In this document: positions 50,155-57,718 of the stretch, one piece after another
Layout: every line of letters starts with the position of its first letter
Numbering within the stretch: position 1 is the first letter of the stretch
DNA from: Ignavibacteria bacterium
GTDB taxonomy: Bacteria; Bacteroidota; Ignavibacteria; Ignavibacteriales; Melioribacteraceae
Reading direction: 5' to 3'
Length of the DNA: 64,000 bases
Assembly: GCA_009773205.1 (NCBI GenBank)
Contig: WPAE01000008.1
Coordinates: forward strand, 1 to 64,000
Program-made: the position numbers and the translations under genes
Notes under the pieces: generated by a model
What the model was told of the DNA's origin: nothing
Seen by the model: the letters and a program-made list of their open reading frames with translations, nothing else
Database searches by the model: none

Positions 50155-50210
50155 ATGAGTTTTGAGTTATGAGTTTTCAGTTATCACTCAGGCACTTAGC
50201 TACTCAGTAA
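50155..50210. repeat. Degenerate heptamer array
   Basis: ATGAGTT TTGAGTT ATGAGTT TTCAGTT ATCACTC AGGCACT TAGCTAC TCAGTAA keeps 7-nt phase for eight units while drifting in sequence. Confidence 0.7.
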
Positions 50211-50232
50211 CAATTATTTAAGAGCAATTTTT

Positions 50233-50240
50233 TATATTTG
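50233..50240 (+). promoter_or_regulatory. -7 box candidate for the 50264 gene
   Basis: TATATTTG matches TAnnTTTG and lies 23 nt before ATG. No clean -33 box was seen at 17-21 nt. Confidence 0.4.
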
Positions 50241-50263
50241 CCAAGAACAATTTTGAGGGAAAC

Positions 50264-52138
50264 ATGAAAAAATTTGGAAAGCAAATTGTATTCTTAACTT
50301 TACTCCTTGGGGCAACCTCAATAGCAACTGCTCAAATACAATTAACATTACCAACCGTTACTGGAAAGCCAGGTACTGAAGCTGTTATTGCAGTGTTAGT
50401 GAATGATCTCACTCCTTACGATGTGCAAGGATATCAATTAAAACTTAAGTACAATAAAGACCTAATTTATCTGAAAGAACCGCTCCCTTCTCAAAAGACG
50501 GGCAGTTTAACGAGCCCTACTTATACAGATACTGTTCGAGTAGATTCTTCGGCGATAGTTGTAACAGCCGCAACTTCAGGTAAATTCTCAGGTCAGGGTG
50601 TATTGTTCAAATTAAGAATCATGTTTCGCAAGTTAGGTTCTACTAATATTACATTAGACCCTGCATTTGATAATATGTTTATTAAAGGCTCACAAACAAT
50701 TAACTATGTACTTGTACCTGGAAAGGCTACTGTTGCCACTGTGAACAACCCGCCTGTTTTTGATCCAATTACACCAAAAACTGTAAACGAGAACCAAGAA
50801 TTAAAATTTACTGTTAACGCTGTTGATCCCGAAGGCGATCCAATAACATACTCAGCTCAATATAATTTCAATGGTCCATCTTTTAATCCAGCTACTAAAG
50901 AATTTGTGTGGAAGCCAACTTTTGCGCAATCCGGAACTTATACGGTAACATTTAGTGCAAATGATGGCACTTCTACTGCAACTACAACAGTTGGCATTAC
51001 AGTTATTGATGTAAATACTGCTCCTGTTATTACGCCAATAACGGATAAAACTATTAACGAAGGAAGTACATTAATAATTGATGTACTTGCCACAGATGCC
51101 GAGGGAGATGTTTTAACATATTCTGCCGCGGGCACTCCGCAGGGTGCTCAGTTCGATCCAGCAACTCGTAAATTTACTTGGACTCCCAGTTTTCTTCAAT
51201 CAGGTAACTACACGGTTACCTTTTCTGTTTCAGATGGCAAATTAAGTGCTTCTATAAATGTTAAGATTACTGTAATTGATGTTAATGCAGCTCCGGTAAT
51301 TACACCAATTGCAGATAAAACAGTAAATACCGGACAGACTTTAACATTTGATGTAATTGCAACAGATGCTGATGGAGATGTGCTTACTTATGGACATTCA
51401 ACTTTACCTCAAGGCGCAAGTTTTGATGTAAATACAAAAAAGTTTTCTTGGAAGCCTTCTGGTACGCAGGCTGGTGATTATGAAATTACTTTTTTTGTTT
51501 CTGATGGCAAAGAAACTACTTCATTAAAAGTGAAGATTAAAGTGATAAAAGTAAATAGTGCGCCGGTTTTCGATTCAAAAACTATCTCCGATACAACCAT
51601 TAGCGTGCATAATGTAAACATGCTTTTCAAATATCAGTTCAAAGCAACGGATCCGGATGGTGATGTAGTAACATTTAGAATAGATGGAGACTCTCCGAGC
51701 GGATCTACTTTAAGTTCTTCAGGCGCTTTCAATTGGATTACAAATTCATCACATGCCAGCCGCGTTTATATGTTTATGATTACTGCAAGCGATGGAACAT
51801 TATCTGAAACTAAAGTAGTTACAATAACTGTAAGACAAACTGTTGTTGGAGTGGAAGATGAAATTATTATTCCAACTAAATTTAATCTTGCGCAGAATTA
51901 TCCCAACCCCTTTAATCCAACTACTAACATAAAATATAGCCTGCCAAAGGAAAGTAATGTTGTTTTAAAGATTTACAATGTAATGGGCGAAGAAATACGA
52001 ACATTAGTAAACGGTTATAGACCAGCCGGAACCCATACTGTTAAGTTCGATGCCAGCGGTTTGACGAGCGGTTTGTATTTTTATAAGATTCAAACAAACG
52101 AGTCTTCCAAAACAATGAAGATGCTGCTGACTAAATAA
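50264..52138 (+). CDS. T9SS cargo with one cohesin-like and four Ig-like domains
   Basis: The 624-aa protein starts at ATG behind TTGAGGG. A signal peptide ends SIATAQ. One cohesin-like domain follows (about 25-150: GKPGTEAVIAVLVNDLTPYDVQGYQLKLKYNKDLIYL, GQGVLFKLRIMFRK). Four tandem He_PIG/cadherin-like domains lie at about 155-540. The first three start from the repeated phrase PVITPI.DKT(I/V)N or its relative FDPITPKTVN and each carry F.W.P...QSG.Y or close variants. An intact sorting domain ends it (FNLAQNYPNPFNPTTNIKY). The near-identical linkers imply recent domain duplication. It completes the cohesin/dockerin group started by the 2090-aa gene. Confidence 0.87.
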   Translation: MKKFGKQIVFLTLLLGATSIATAQIQLTLPTVTGKPGTEAVIAVLVNDLTPYDVQGYQLKLKYNKDLIYLKEPLPSQKTGSLTSPTYTDTVRVDSSAIVVTAATSGKFSGQGVLFKLRIMFRKLGSTNITLDPAFDNMFIKGSQTINYVLVPGKATVATVNNPPVFDPITPKTVNENQELKFTVNAVDPEGDPITYSAQYNFNGPSFNPATKEFVWKPTFAQSGTYTVTFSANDGTSTATTTVGITVIDVNTAPVITPITDKTINEGSTLIIDVLATDAEGDVLTYSAAGTPQGAQFDPATRKFTWTPSFLQSGNYTVTFSVSDGKLSASINVKITVIDVNAAPVITPIADKTVNTGQTLTFDVIATDADGDVLTYGHSTLPQGASFDVNTKKFSWKPSGTQAGDYEITFFVSDGKETTSLKVKIKVIKVNSAPVFDSKTISDTTISVHNVNMLFKYQFKATDPDGDVVTFRIDGDSPSGSTLSSSGAFNWITNSSHASRVYMFMITASDGTLSETKVVTITVRQTVVGVEDEIIIPTKFNLAQNYPNPFNPTTNIKYSLPKESNVVLKIYNVMGEEIRTLVNGYRPAGTHTVKFDASGLTSGLYFYKIQTNESSKTMKMLLTK

Positions 52139-52229
52139 GCTGTAAGTAGCAGCAAGAAAAAACAAAAGAACCTGGTACTTCAATCCGATAGCTTCTTATC
52201 TGAGGGATAGATAGATTGGATTATTTGTA

Positions 52230-52273
52230 GAGACGCACCGAGCTTGTCCCGTGCTTTTTACGGGGTGCGTCTC
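52230..52273. repeat. Hairpin repeat, GAGACGCACC type
   Basis: GAGACGCACC and GGTGCGTCTC are perfect 10-nt arms. It is related to the in-frame palindrome at 1040-1059. Confidence 0.75.
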
Positions 52274-52296
52274 AAAATAAACAAGTTATGCAACAG

Positions 52297-52315
52297 AGAC
52301 GCGTGCGACGCGTCT
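52297..52315. repeat. Hairpin repeat, AGACGCG type
   Basis: AGACGCG and CGCGTCT arms enclose TGCGA, a spacer relative of the palindrome read in frame at 1040-1059. Confidence 0.75.
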
Positions 52316-52595
52316 TTACTATAAGTGCACTTCTAAAAATTATTATTTCAAAAATTTTAATCCCGCAAAGCAGGACTTGTCGGCGTTAAAAACAAGAAAT
52401 ATTTTTGGGAAATTTTCCGCGGACAAGTCAGGAGAATCTACATTTTCTTTAAAATAGAAAAAGCTGAGCTTCCGAATCTGATTAATCGGATTCAGAATGA
52501 CAGTTATTAGAGAATACCCTCGCAATCTTGTAGCTGCTTAGCTTAATGACACATCTAAAAATGTCAATCTCTTTTGCACTGCTTTGCGCGTAGAA

Positions 52596-52680
52596 CGCCC
52601 GCCTTGCCTTGCGCCAGACGAGGCAGGAAGAACTTGCCCGCCTAAGGCGGGTGAAAACGAAGAGTGAAGAGTGTAGAAAA
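52596..52680. repeat. GC-rich dispersed repeat
   Basis: It contains CCGCCTTGCCTTGCG and CCCGCCTAAGGCGGG hairpins. The part AAGAACTTGCCCGCCTAAGG onward recurs in inverse orientation at 56747-56796. Confidence 0.8.
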
Positions 52681-52815
52681 TCCAACACACTCTACACTCG
52701 ATACTTACTTTAGTGTCTCTCAAAAAAGTAACTTGAATCAAGCAATACTTAGGCGTAAATTTGATGCAAAGAAAAGAGAACCTATCTTCATCACTGGAAA
52801 ACTTAGGAGGAATTT

Positions 52816-54183
52816 TTGGAGCAAGTAATTAATTATCTTAAAAGCAATTTTGAAACATATTTGGAAGAGCTTAAAAATTACATTCGCATTCCAAGCATAA
52901 GCACTCTTGAAACACATAAAGATAAAATGGTTGAGTGTGCAGATTTTGTGGCAAAGCAATTTGAAGCTGCCGGAATGGAAAAGGTTAAGATTTATCCTAC
53001 ACAAAGGCATCCGCTTGTTTATGGCGAATGGCTGAAACAGCCTGGCAAGCCAACAGTGTTAATTTACGGGCATTACGATGTTCAGCCGGTTGATCCGCTT
53101 GAGCTTTGGCACAACGATCCTTTTGAACCAAGAATTGAAGATGGCAAAATTTATGCTCGCGGCGCCAACGATAACAAAGGACAAAATTTCGTTCACTTAA
53201 AAGCTGTTGAAGCTTTTATGAAAACTACCGGCTCGCTTCCGGTTAATGTAAAGTTTTTGTTTGAAGGTGAAGAAGAAATTGGAAGCGCTAATCTTGCAAA
53301 GTTTTTGAAAACCGAACAAGAACTGCTGAAGTGCGACTGTATAATGATTTCTGATACCAGCATGTATGCGCCTAATGTTCCAACTATTACTTACGGTTTG
53401 CGCGGGCTGCTTTATATGGAAGTAGAAGTTACAGCAGCTGACCGCGATTTACACTCCGGCAGTTTTGGCGGCGCAGTCGCTAATCCCATTAATGAACTTT
53501 CAAAGATGATTGCTAAGCTGCATGATAAAAACGGAAAGGTTACAATTCCTAATTTCTACAAAGATATACCGTTACCTACAAAACAGGAACGGGAGAATTT
53601 TAAGAAGTTAAAATTTTCAGACAAGGCTTATGCAAAAGCATTAGGAGTAAAAGAGCTTCAAGGAGAAAAAGGTTTTACTACTTTAGAGCGTTTATGGGTT
53701 CGCCCAACATTGGATTGCAATGGCATAGTTGGCGGTTTTACAGAAAAGGGTGCCAAGACCGTACTTCCATCTAAGGCGCTTGCAAAGATTAGTATGCGGT
53801 TGGTTCCAAATCAAGACCCTGAAAAAATTGCAAAAGATTTCGCAAAGTTTTTCAAATCAATTTCTCCCAAAAGCGTTACTACAGACGTACGCAAACTACA
53901 TTATGGTTCACCTGCTGTTGCACCTTTAAACAGCAAAGGAATAAACGCCGCTGCCAGTGCGCTTCTAAAAGCATTTGGGAAAAAAGCAGTTTTTACACGT
54001 GAAGGAGGCTCAATTCCAATTGTGGTAGATTTAATGAAGCAGCTAAAAGCTCCCGCTGTTTTAATGGGCTTAGGTTTAGATTCCGATAATATTCATTCTC
54101 CAAACGAACATTTCCGTTTAGAGAATTTTGAAAAAGGTTTGTACAGCGCAGCGTATTTTTTAGATGACTTATCTAAACAATGA
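52816..54183 (+). CDS. M20-family dipeptidase
   Basis: The 455-aa protein starts at TTG five bases after TAGGAGG. It has the M20 metal-site blocks TVLIYGHYDVQPVDP (His-x-Asp), YARGANDNKGQN (bridging Asp), FLFEGEEEIGS (Glu-Glu) and, near the end, TREGGSIPIV and DNIHSPNEHF. The dimerisation domain is present (about 190-340, AADRDLHSGSFGG). The pattern fits the M20 dipeptidase group of the carnosinase/CPG2 type. It lacks a signal peptide, so it is a cytoplasmic peptidase releasing amino acids from di- or tripeptides. A lipoprotein gene follows 19 nt later. Confidence 0.92.
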   Translation: MEQVINYLKSNFETYLEELKNYIRIPSISTLETHKDKMVECADFVAKQFEAAGMEKVKIYPTQRHPLVYGEWLKQPGKPTVLIYGHYDVQPVDPLELWHNDPFEPRIEDGKIYARGANDNKGQNFVHLKAVEAFMKTTGSLPVNVKFLFEGEEEIGSANLAKFLKTEQELLKCDCIMISDTSMYAPNVPTITYGLRGLLYMEVEVTAADRDLHSGSFGGAVANPINELSKMIAKLHDKNGKVTIPNFYKDIPLPTKQERENFKKLKFSDKAYAKALGVKELQGEKGFTTLERLWVRPTLDCNGIVGGFTEKGAKTVLPSKALAKISMRLVPNQDPEKIAKDFAKFFKSISPKSVTTDVRKLHYGSPAVAPLNSKGINAAASALLKAFGKKAVFTREGGSIPIVVDLMKQLKAPAVLMGLGLDSDNIHSPNEHFRLENFEKGLYSAAYFLDDLSKQ

Positions 54184-54202
54184 TTTTGCATGAGGTGGTT
54201 CG

Positions 54203-55054
54203 ATGAAGTACTTAAAGTTATCACTTGTGTTTTTGCTGACTGTATTGTTTATAATCGCTTGTTCTAAAAGTGGAACTTCTGAAGGAGATGCCGCAACCTC
54301 GGCAGCTAAAGAGCAAGATATTAAAGAGTACAACCTTGCTATTGAAAAAGAACAAACTAAAAATAGATTTCCGTGCGATACAATTTCTTTAAGAGAATAC
54401 ATTGCAGATAATTATGGAGAAGGAAATTATTTAGTAGAGTTCGATAGAACATACACTTACAATGTTCCTAAATCGGCTGCAATTTATTTTCAAGATGGAG
54501 CAAATTATATTCTTGCAGTTATTGCAAAAAGTAAACCCGGCGAACGTTTTATTGAATCTAAAAATGTAATCGGATTCGAGTCCAGTTTCATAAATCTTGA
54601 CAGCACAAAATTAGGAACTGCTTTCTTCTGGCTGACTTTATTTGAGTGCAGAGATGGAGAGTTTATCCGTCATTGGGAAGCCGAAGTTCCGATACATGGC
54701 GGGTTCAATAAAATGTCTATTAAGACCTGGAAGCCAAAGAACATAAAGTACGTTGAGCTTAATTTTGAGGACGGAATAATTTCTGGAAACCGTAACTATA
54801 ATTACTTTATGATTGATGGCTGGCAAAAAACGCCGCATCTTATGGAAACTTATATAGCGCTAACAATGAAACGTACGATAGCAAATATTAATAACGATAA
54901 ATACCCGGATTATTACGAGTATGATTTCACGAGCCATTTCTGGGAAGATTCTTTACACGTAATTAAACTTCGCGATTCGATACCATTTTATTGGAGCGAA
55001 AAAAGACAATTATACATTACAAACAGAACACCGCGCTGGTTCAGAAAATACTAA
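54203..55054 (+). CDS. Lipoprotein of unknown function
   Basis: The 283-aa protein has a typical lipoprotein signal (KYLKLSLVFLLTVLFIIACSKSG, Cys20 after IIA). A Ser/Ala/Glu-rich linker (about 21-45) precedes a folded beta-rich domain (about 60-283, with WLTLFECRDGEFIRHWEAEVPIHGGFNKM and FEDGIISGNRNYNYFMIDGW). I do not recognise the family. Location at a periplasmic-facing membrane leaflet is inferred. It lies between the dipeptidase and ygfZ with short gaps (19 and 22 nt), so it is probably cotranscribed with them. RBS GAGGTGG precedes the ATG. Confidence 0.8.
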   Translation: MKYLKLSLVFLLTVLFIIACSKSGTSEGDAATSAAKEQDIKEYNLAIEKEQTKNRFPCDTISLREYIADNYGEGNYLVEFDRTYTYNVPKSAAIYFQDGANYILAVIAKSKPGERFIESKNVIGFESSFINLDSTKLGTAFFWLTLFECRDGEFIRHWEAEVPIHGGFNKMSIKTWKPKNIKYVELNFEDGIISGNRNYNYFMIDGWQKTPHLMETYIALTMKRTIANINNDKYPDYYEYDFTSHFWEDSLHVIKLRDSIPFYWSEKRQLYITNRTPRWFRKY

Positions 55055-55076
55055 GCGAATTACTGGAGAGTATTAG

Positions 55077-56138
55077 TTGAAGACTTTTAATGAATATATA
55101 AAAGAGAATTATCCAAACTCTGTATTTGAAGGAAATAATTTTCTTCGCTTCACAAAATTTGAAGACGAATTATCTGTGCTGAAAAATGGGGTTGGGCTAA
55201 AAGTTTCAGAAACTGCTTCGCTAATAAAATTGGCAGGTAAAGATACTATTGATTTTCTTCATCGTGTTTCAACAAATGATTTAATTAGTATCAAGCCGTT
55301 TACAAAAAGGAACACTTTGTTTCTCAACGAGAAAGGTAGGTTTATAGCAAAATCTACTTTGCTTTCTTTTCTTGATGAAAATTGGCTGCTAAGCGATTTT
55401 GACCCTGCTAACAGAATATTTAGTTGGTTGAATAAATTCATAATTTCTGAAGACATCAAAACAGAAGATGTTTCTTTAAAGTATAGTTTATTGGAATTAA
55501 CCGGACCTCAAGCCGAGTCTTTTATTATGCTTTTGATTGGTGACGAAGTTAGTAAAATAAGTCCGGAAGATTTTAGGCGTTTCGATGCAGATGGTTTTAC
55601 ATTTTATTTATTTAGAAGTAGTGAGAAAGCTAATTGTAATTCAACAAAAATTATTATTGAGTCTGATAGATTAGTTGATTTTACCGAGCATCTTTTTAGT
55701 ATTAAGAGTGTGTTCGATATTTCGCTTGTTGGCAGGCATGCTTTAGATACGTACCGTATTGAAAAACTAATCCCTGCTTTTCCTAACGAACTTAATGCTG
55801 AAGTAAACCCGCACGATGTAAATTTGTTGAGTGAAATTTGTACAACTAAAGGCTGTTACATTGGGCAGGAAGTTATTGCGCGCTTAGAAACATACGATAA
55901 AGTGCAGAGGAAACTCGTAAAAATTATTTCTGCTCAGAAAATTGAAGAACCCAGCAAAGTTGTTTATAACGACAGCGGAGAAGAAGTTGGAGAAATTACT
56001 ACACACGGTGTTTATACAAATTCAACCGGCTATGCCTCTTTGTGTTTATTAAGAAAAAAAATGCTTTTGCAAAACAGCAACTATCATATTTTGTTAAATA
56101 ATAAGAAAGTTTCAATTAAAATTGCAGCAGAAGATTGA
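55077..56138 (+). CDS. ygfZ: YgfZ/GcvT-like folate-binding protein
   Basis: The 353-aa protein starts at TTG after TGGAGAG. The YgfZ signature TTKGCYIGQEVIARLE is clear near residue 260. The N-terminal GcvT-like fold is supported by SLIKLAGKDTIDFLHRVSTNDL and FLNEKGRFIAKSTLLS. The family binds tetrahydrofolate and supports assembly or repair of a subset of iron-sulfur enzymes in the cytoplasm. The Cys in KGCYIGQE is conserved. It is followed 5 nt later by the cobalamin adenosyltransferase gene, giving a short housekeeping operon. Confidence 0.92.
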   Translation: MKTFNEYIKENYPNSVFEGNNFLRFTKFEDELSVLKNGVGLKVSETASLIKLAGKDTIDFLHRVSTNDLISIKPFTKRNTLFLNEKGRFIAKSTLLSFLDENWLLSDFDPANRIFSWLNKFIISEDIKTEDVSLKYSLLELTGPQAESFIMLLIGDEVSKISPEDFRRFDADGFTFYLFRSSEKANCNSTKIIIESDRLVDFTEHLFSIKSVFDISLVGRHALDTYRIEKLIPAFPNELNAEVNPHDVNLLSEICTTKGCYIGQEVIARLETYDKVQRKLVKIISAQKIEEPSKVVYNDSGEEVGEITTHGVYTNSTGYASLCLLRKKMLLQNSNYHILLNNKKVSIKIAAED

Positions 56139-56143
56139 TATAA

Positions 56144-56692
56144 ATGAAAATTTATACAAAAACCGGAGATAAAGGGGAGACCTCACTTTTTGGCGGTAAA
56201 AGAGTTTGGAAAGACGATCTTCGTATTTCTGCATATGGCTCTGTAGATGAGTTAAATGCTGTAATTGGTGTAGCTTTAACAGAAATAGGAAATGTGGAAC
56301 TTAGGCGTATCTTAATTAGTTTACAGAGTGATTTATTTGTTCTTGGTTCAGATTTAGCAACTCCACTTGATAAAGGGAATACCAATTTTGTGATTCCCAG
56401 AATTCAAAAGGAGAATTTTGAAAGATTAGAAAAATTGATTGATGAAACCGAGGCTAAACTGCCCGAGCTGAAAAACTTTATTTTGCCTGGTGGTACAAAA
56501 GGCTCTGCAAATCTTCAATTAGCTAGAACAATTTGCAGAAGAGCCGAAAGGGATGTTGTAGCGCTTAGTAAAAAAGAAGAAATTAATTCAGCAGCAGAAA
56601 TTTATTTGAATCGCTTATCTGATTTGTTGTTTGTTTTAGCACGTTATCATAATTTTGTATCTGATACTAAAGAAATTAACTGGCAAAAATAG
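56144..56692 (+). CDS. Cob(I)alamin adenosyltransferase, PduO type
   Basis: The 182-aa protein has MKIYTKTGDKGETSLFGGKRVWKDD at the start (ATP site). It has SAYGSVDELNAVIGVAL, the FILPGGTKGSANLQLARTICRRAERDV block and LNRLSDLLFVLARY at the end, all diagnostic of PduO-type ATP:cob(I)alamin adenosyltransferases. It makes adenosylcobalamin in the cytoplasm. Length is standard. It is the last gene of the group starting at 52816; a spacer and the tmRNA follow. Confidence 0.95.
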   Translation: MKIYTKTGDKGETSLFGGKRVWKDDLRISAYGSVDELNAVIGVALTEIGNVELRRILISLQSDLFVLGSDLATPLDKGNTNFVIPRIQKENFERLEKLIDETEAKLPELKNFILPGGTKGSANLQLARTICRRAERDVVALSKKEEINSAAEIYLNRLSDLLFVLARYHNFVSDTKEINWQK

Positions 56693-56746
56693 TTTGTTCT
56701 TTAACCCATTGATATTGTAACCCCTTTCTTATTTGAATGAAGATTT

Positions 56747-56796
56747 CTACACTCTTCGTTTTCACCCGCCTTAGGCGGGCAAGTTCTTCACTCTAC
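56747..56796. repeat. GC-rich dispersed repeat before tmRNA
   Basis: TTCTACACTCTTCG to TTCTTCACTCTAC is the inverse complement of part of 52630-52680, with the perfect CCCGCCTTAGGCGGG hairpin. It abuts the tmRNA 5' end, within a few bases. Confidence 0.85.
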
Positions 56797-56798
56797 AT

Positions 56799-57151
56799 GG
56801 GGGTGACACTGGTTTCGACGGGATTATAAGTTCTTTGAGCTGCGCACCGTGTTCACCGTAGACACGTTAAACGACGGTAAAAAAAGTAACTGGCGAATCT
56901 AATTACGCCCTAGCTGCTTAATATAAGCAGCCGTTCACCAAGTTCTCTCATATCGGGACTTGACTGAGCGCCGACTAAGATATGATTGCTAAATCAGTTT
57001 TCCGGCTTGATTTGGTGAAACTTTACGGAATTGTCCCGATTAAAATTTGTCTATCAATGTTAACGGGATGAAATTAAAGGACAGACTATGTGTGTAGAAG
57101 TTCACTGAAATGTAGTTTCGGACCCGGGTTCGACTCCCGGCACCTCCACCA
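56799..57151 (+). ncRNA. ssrA: tmRNA
   Basis: The 353-nt gene starts GGGGGTGACACTGGTTTCGA and ends with a tRNA-like T arm (GGTTCGACTCCCGG) and CACCTCCACCA. The first seven bases pair with CACCTCC, and CCA is encoded. The tag frame at 56892-56921 reads GESNYALAA and stop, so the tag is (A)GESNYALAA, close to the GETNYALAA form of Bacteroides from memory. It frees stalled ribosomes together with SmpB. Confidence 0.96.
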
Positions 57152-57169
57152 AAAATTATATCAATATAG

Positions 57170-57200
57170 AAAGTGCGTTTTTGTAATAAAAGCGCGCTTT
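57170..57200 (+). terminator. Terminator candidate after tmRNA
   Basis: AAAGTGCG pairs with CGCGCTTT (one G-T pair) around a 15-nt loop, followed by ACTTTTC. Confidence 0.5.
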
Positions 57201-57286
57201 ACTTTTCAATAAACCTCTTAAACCATACAAAAAAACATGCTTTTGGCACACAAAGACTTTCGCAATTTTTATACTTGATGGGTTAA

Positions 57287-57534
57287 GGCACTTCTAAAAA
57301 GTAGTCTAATAAAAAGAGACCTTTAAAAAATTAACTTGCAATACGCTGTGTGTCAGACTGAAGTGTGGCAATTTCGTTTGTAGTGTCATGGTTCGACAAA
57401 CCCTGTCATGAGCTTGCCGAATGATTACCATGACTTAGCGTAAATATTTCAGAGGGTTCAAAAATTTAATCTCGCAAAGACGGGACAAAGAAAGCTCAAA
57501 GTCGGCAAAGGTTATCGCTGTTTTTAGAGCTGCC
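57287..57534. repeat. 248-bp element with GGCA..TCTAAAAA inverted ends
   Basis: GGCACTTCTAAAAA at the left and TTTTTAGAGCTGCC at the right are 14-nt inverted ends with two mismatches. The middle (57360-57453) is shared with the family B element at 30256-30399. No target duplication was evident. Confidence 0.65.
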
Positions 57535-57718
57535 CATAAAGTCAAAGTAAACAACTCTGCTTTTTTAATTAATGTATAACGGCGGAATCAAGTTTCATTT
57601 TAAGAACAAGAATTCACAAAAAAATTTTCTTTCACTGTTGAGTACAATCTCACTATTTTGAGGCAAGGAAAATTTGTTTTCGCTTTGAACAAAACTAATA
57701 ACATTAAAAGGAACATTT

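Larger units (their letters stand above)
52139..52815. other. Repeat-filled spacer, about 680 bp
   Basis: The spacer holds two GACGC-type hairpins (52230-52273 and 52297-52315), GCACTTCTAAAAA and ACATCTAAAAA end motifs (52325 and 52550), GGACTTGTCGGCG blocks and a GC-rich repeat shared with the region before the tmRNA. The short open frames here are built of repeat sequence and are not supported as genes. Confidence 0.65.
57152..57718. other. Spacer between tmRNA and malic enzyme gene
   Basis: The spacer holds the tmRNA terminator candidate and a 248-bp repeat element, then about 180 bp of AT-rich sequence before the ribosome site of the malic enzyme gene. No gene is supported. Confidence 0.6.

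Noticed and set aside
52482-52741. Two overlapping minus-strand frames of 67-68 aa
   Set aside because: Both are made of dispersed repeat sequence with Arg/Ser-rich translation and no supporting signals.
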